Source of the DNA: a candidate division KSB1 bacterium | Lineage (GTDB): Bacteria; Zhuqueibacterota; Zhuqueibacteria; Oceanimicrobiales; Oceanimicrobiaceae | Direction: 5' to 3' | NCBI GenBank assembly: GCA_022562085.1 | Contig: JADFPY010000015.1 | Location: forward strand, 1-32,742 | DNA length: 32,742 nt | Part shown: piece by piece, positions 30,900 to 32,742 of the stretch | Layout: the number at the start of each line of letters is the position of its first letter | Numbering within the stretch: the stretch's first letter is position 1 | Notes under the pieces: generated by a model | Seen by the model: only the letters and a program-made list of their open reading frames with translations | Told to the model about the DNA's origin: nothing | Database searches by the model: none | Translations under genes and position numbers: made by a program

Positions 30900-32742
30900 T
30901 TGACACGAAAATCAAGTGGCCACGGTTTTGGCACCGCGCCGGTTTTTCTGGCCGCTATCAGCACCATTCTCGGCGCGATTCTGTTTTTAAGATTCGGTTA
31001 TGCAGTTGCTCATGTCGGCCTGTTCGGCGCATTTTTGATCATCCTCATCGGTCATGCGATTACCATCCCGACTGCCATGGCCATCGCCGAAATTTCCACC
31101 AATCTGAAAGTTGAGGGTGGCGGCGAGTATTTCATTATCAGCCGCTCCTTTGGCTCGATGGTAGGGGGGACCATCGGCATTTCGCTTTATTTCTCGCAGG
31201 CGATTTCTATCGCGTTTTATATGATCGCATTTGCCGAGGCATTTACCCCTGCGTTCGGCTGGTTTGAAGGACTCACTGGCATCGAACCGCAGACCTGGAT
31301 GATCAGTATTCCGGCAACTGTCCTCCTGCTTGTTCTCATGATCACAAGAGGCGCAGAATTGGGGGTCACGGTGCTTTGGGTTGTGGTGACGACTTTGGCT
31401 TTATCATTATTTATGTTCTTTATTGGCAGCTCCAGCTCTAGCTCCGGCTCTACCGGCTTGGACATATTTGCCAAAGTACAAAACCCGGACAAGTTTTTTG
31501 TGGTATTTGCGATTATTTTTCCCGCGTTTACCGGCATGACCGCCGGGGTCGGCCTTTCCGGTGATTTAAAGAATCCACGCAAATCCATTCCTTTAGGAAC
31601 GTTGTCTGCAACTCTGGCCGGGATGGTCATTTATTTTTTCGTTGTGATTAAGATGGCTTACAGTTTATCGCCGGAGGAATTGGCCGCCGATCAATTTGCC
31701 ATGAGCAAAATCGCGGTTTGGGGACCGATCATTCCCATCGGCCTCGCTGCGGCTTCTATCTCATCGGCCATCGGCTCGATTTTGATCGCCCCCAGAACCC
31801 TGCAAGCTTTAGGCGGCGATCAAGTTTTTCCGTCTGCTACGGTCAGTAAATTTTTAGCAAAAGGCCGGGGCGAAGCGAATGAACCGATGAACGCCACTAT
31901 TTTTACTGCAGGTATTGTTTTTGCGGTTGTAGCGCTGGGCAATGTAAACTTTGTCGCACAGATCATTAGTATGTTTTTTATGATTACCTACGGCTTTCTC
32001 TGTTTAGTGAGTTTTCTGGAGCACTTTGCCGGCAACCCTTCCTATCGCCCGACGTTTCGTTCAAAATGGTACTTGTCACTCATTGGCGCCCTCGCTTGTT
32101 TTATCATGATGTTCCAGATGGCGCCTGTTTACGCTTTCTTATCCCTTATAGCCATTGTTGTGATATACCTGAGCCTGAAACGCGGCCGCGAGGAAGAAGA
32201 CGATCTTTCGGCCATGATAAAGGGCGTGCTGTTTCAACTCACACGTCGACTGCAGGTGCTGATTCAAAGAAAGCAGGCCGTAGTCGCTTTATCCAATTGG
32301 CGGCCGTCATTTATCGCGATTTCATCGAGTTCGTTCACCCGTCTCGCCCCATTTGATTTGCTGAGATGGATTTCTCATTACTACGGCTTTGGCACTTTTA
32401 TCCATTATATTAAAGGCCCTTTGGATGAATCGACGCAAAAGGAGTCGAAAGAAAAATTAGCCCAGTTGATTAAACAAGGAGCGGCCAGCCATGCTGGTAT
32501 TTATGTGGACACAATTATCTCGCCGAGTTTCAAAACCGCGGTGGCGCAAATCGTGCAGATTCCCGGCATTTCAGGCCTGGAGAATAACAGCATGCTTTTT
32601 GAATTCCACGAAGACGATGAAGGCGAAATCTCCCGCATCATCGATGGCTGTCAATTCGCTTCGATTGTTGATTTTAACCAGTGCGTGCTGCGTTCCTCGG
32701 AAAGGCACTTCGGCTACAAACAACGCATCGACATTTGGCTCA
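30900..32742 (+). CDS. SLC12-type amino acid/cation-chloride cotransporter-like permease (partial)
   Basis: An open frame with no stop runs from TTG 30900 to the end of the window (at least 614 codons). GAGGGAG at 30886-30892 gives a good ribosome-binding site, and the NTF2-like stop codon in the same frame (30879-30881) rules out an earlier start. It is an APC-superfamily transporter. The first segment, GTAPVFLAAISTILGAILFLRFGYAVAHVG, is followed by many membrane helices and by FTGMTAGVGLSGDLKNPRKSIPLGTLSATLAGMVIY, typical of SLC12/NKCC relatives. After the last helix (about residue 425), a long cytoplasmic domain like that of SLC12 proteins begins and is cut by the window edge. A run of six serines, with one further serine after a glycine, lies in an extracytoplasmic loop (31430-31450). 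Substrate unknown. Confidence 0.9.
   Translation, partial: MTRKSSGHGFGTAPVFLAAISTILGAILFLRFGYAVAHVGLFGAFLIILIGHAITIPTAMAIAEISTNLKVEGGGEYFIISRSFGSMVGGTIGISLYFSQAISIAFYMIAFAEAFTPAFGWFEGLTGIEPQTWMISIPATVLLLVLMITRGAELGVTVLWVVVTTLALSLFMFFIGSSSSSSGSTGLDIFAKVQNPDKFFVVFAIIFPAFTGMTAGVGLSGDLKNPRKSIPLGTLSATLAGMVIYFFVVIKMAYSLSPEELAADQFAMSKIAVWGPIIPIGLAAASISSAIGSILIAPRTLQALGGDQVFPSATVSKFLAKGRGEANEPMNATIFTAGIVFAVVALGNVNFVAQIISMFFMITYGFLCLVSFLEHFAGNPSYRPTFRSKWYLSLIGALACFIMMFQMAPVYAFLSLIAIVVIYLSLKRGREEEDDLSAMIKGVLFQLTRRLQVLIQRKQAVVALSNWRPSFIAISSSSFTRLAPFDLLRWISHYYGFGTFIHYIKGPLDESTQKESKEKLAQLIKQGAASHAGIYVDTIISPSFKTAVAQIVQIPGISGLENNSMLFEFHEDDEGEISRIIDGCQFASIVDFNQCVLRSSERHFGYKQRIDIWL

Noticed and set aside
31217-31630. 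Open frame of 137 codons antisense to the SLC12-type transporter
   Set aside because: The + strand frame is continuous for over 600 codons with transporter helices; the antisense frame follows from its composition.

Overview
The window looks like a chromosomal segment from a member of the FCB (Fibrobacteres-Chlorobi-Bacteroidetes) group outside the classical Bacteroidetes, such as a Calditrichota or KSB1-like lineage. The evidence is a 1177-residue secreted protein ending in a FlgD-like type A sorting domain (QNFPNPFNPET), a secreted Tricorn-type protease, a class I-beta DAHP synthase fused to chorismate mutase, LytS/LytT-type signalling, and a conserved hypothetical protein that I recall mainly from Bacteroidetes. 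This is inference from gene content; there is no rRNA marker and no tRNA or CRISPR array was seen.

Left part (1-8080, + strand): a PGAM5-like histidine phosphatase, an orphan FAD subunit of a molybdenum hydroxylase, an NCS1-family nucleobase/allantoin permease whose two ends are made of repeat DNA, a REP-associated tyrosine transposase bracketed by palindromes, a large Tricorn-like protease and a cyclase-family hydrolase. Positions 8221-8857 hold a two-gene toxin-antitoxin pair with a PIN toxin. A family III CoA-transferase and an amidase follow.

Middle (11558-13762, + strand): a Phe-rich leader peptide, an antiterminator, a terminator, pheA (prephenate dehydratase) and DAHP synthase/chorismate mutase. 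A perfect consensus promoter sits just before the leader. This is the clearest regulatory system in the window: ribosome-mediated attenuation of phenylalanine synthesis.

The block 13701-21338 (- strand) carries fdrA/allF, a DUF1116 gene (allG), a hypothetical gene, a broken second copy of the allG 3' end, a secreted amidohydrolase, a YgjP-like metallopeptidase and a DUF2877 gene (allH). AllF, AllG and AllH together are known in E. coli as oxamate carbamoyltransferase. With the NCS1 permease, hydroxylase FAD subunit, cyclase-family hydrolase, formyl-CoA:oxalate-transferase-like protein and amidase, this suggests a purine/ureide (allantoin to oxamate) catabolic neighbourhood.

Right part (21669-32742): the sorted secreted protein with a terminator, an overlapping LytT/LytS pair on the - strand, an intergenic MITE-like palindrome, a secreted TPR protein, a membrane-anchored coiled-coil protein, and an NTF2/SnoaL-like protein followed by an SLC12-type transporter that runs off the window. 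Many intergenic gaps hold short palindromic repeats of several unrelated families.
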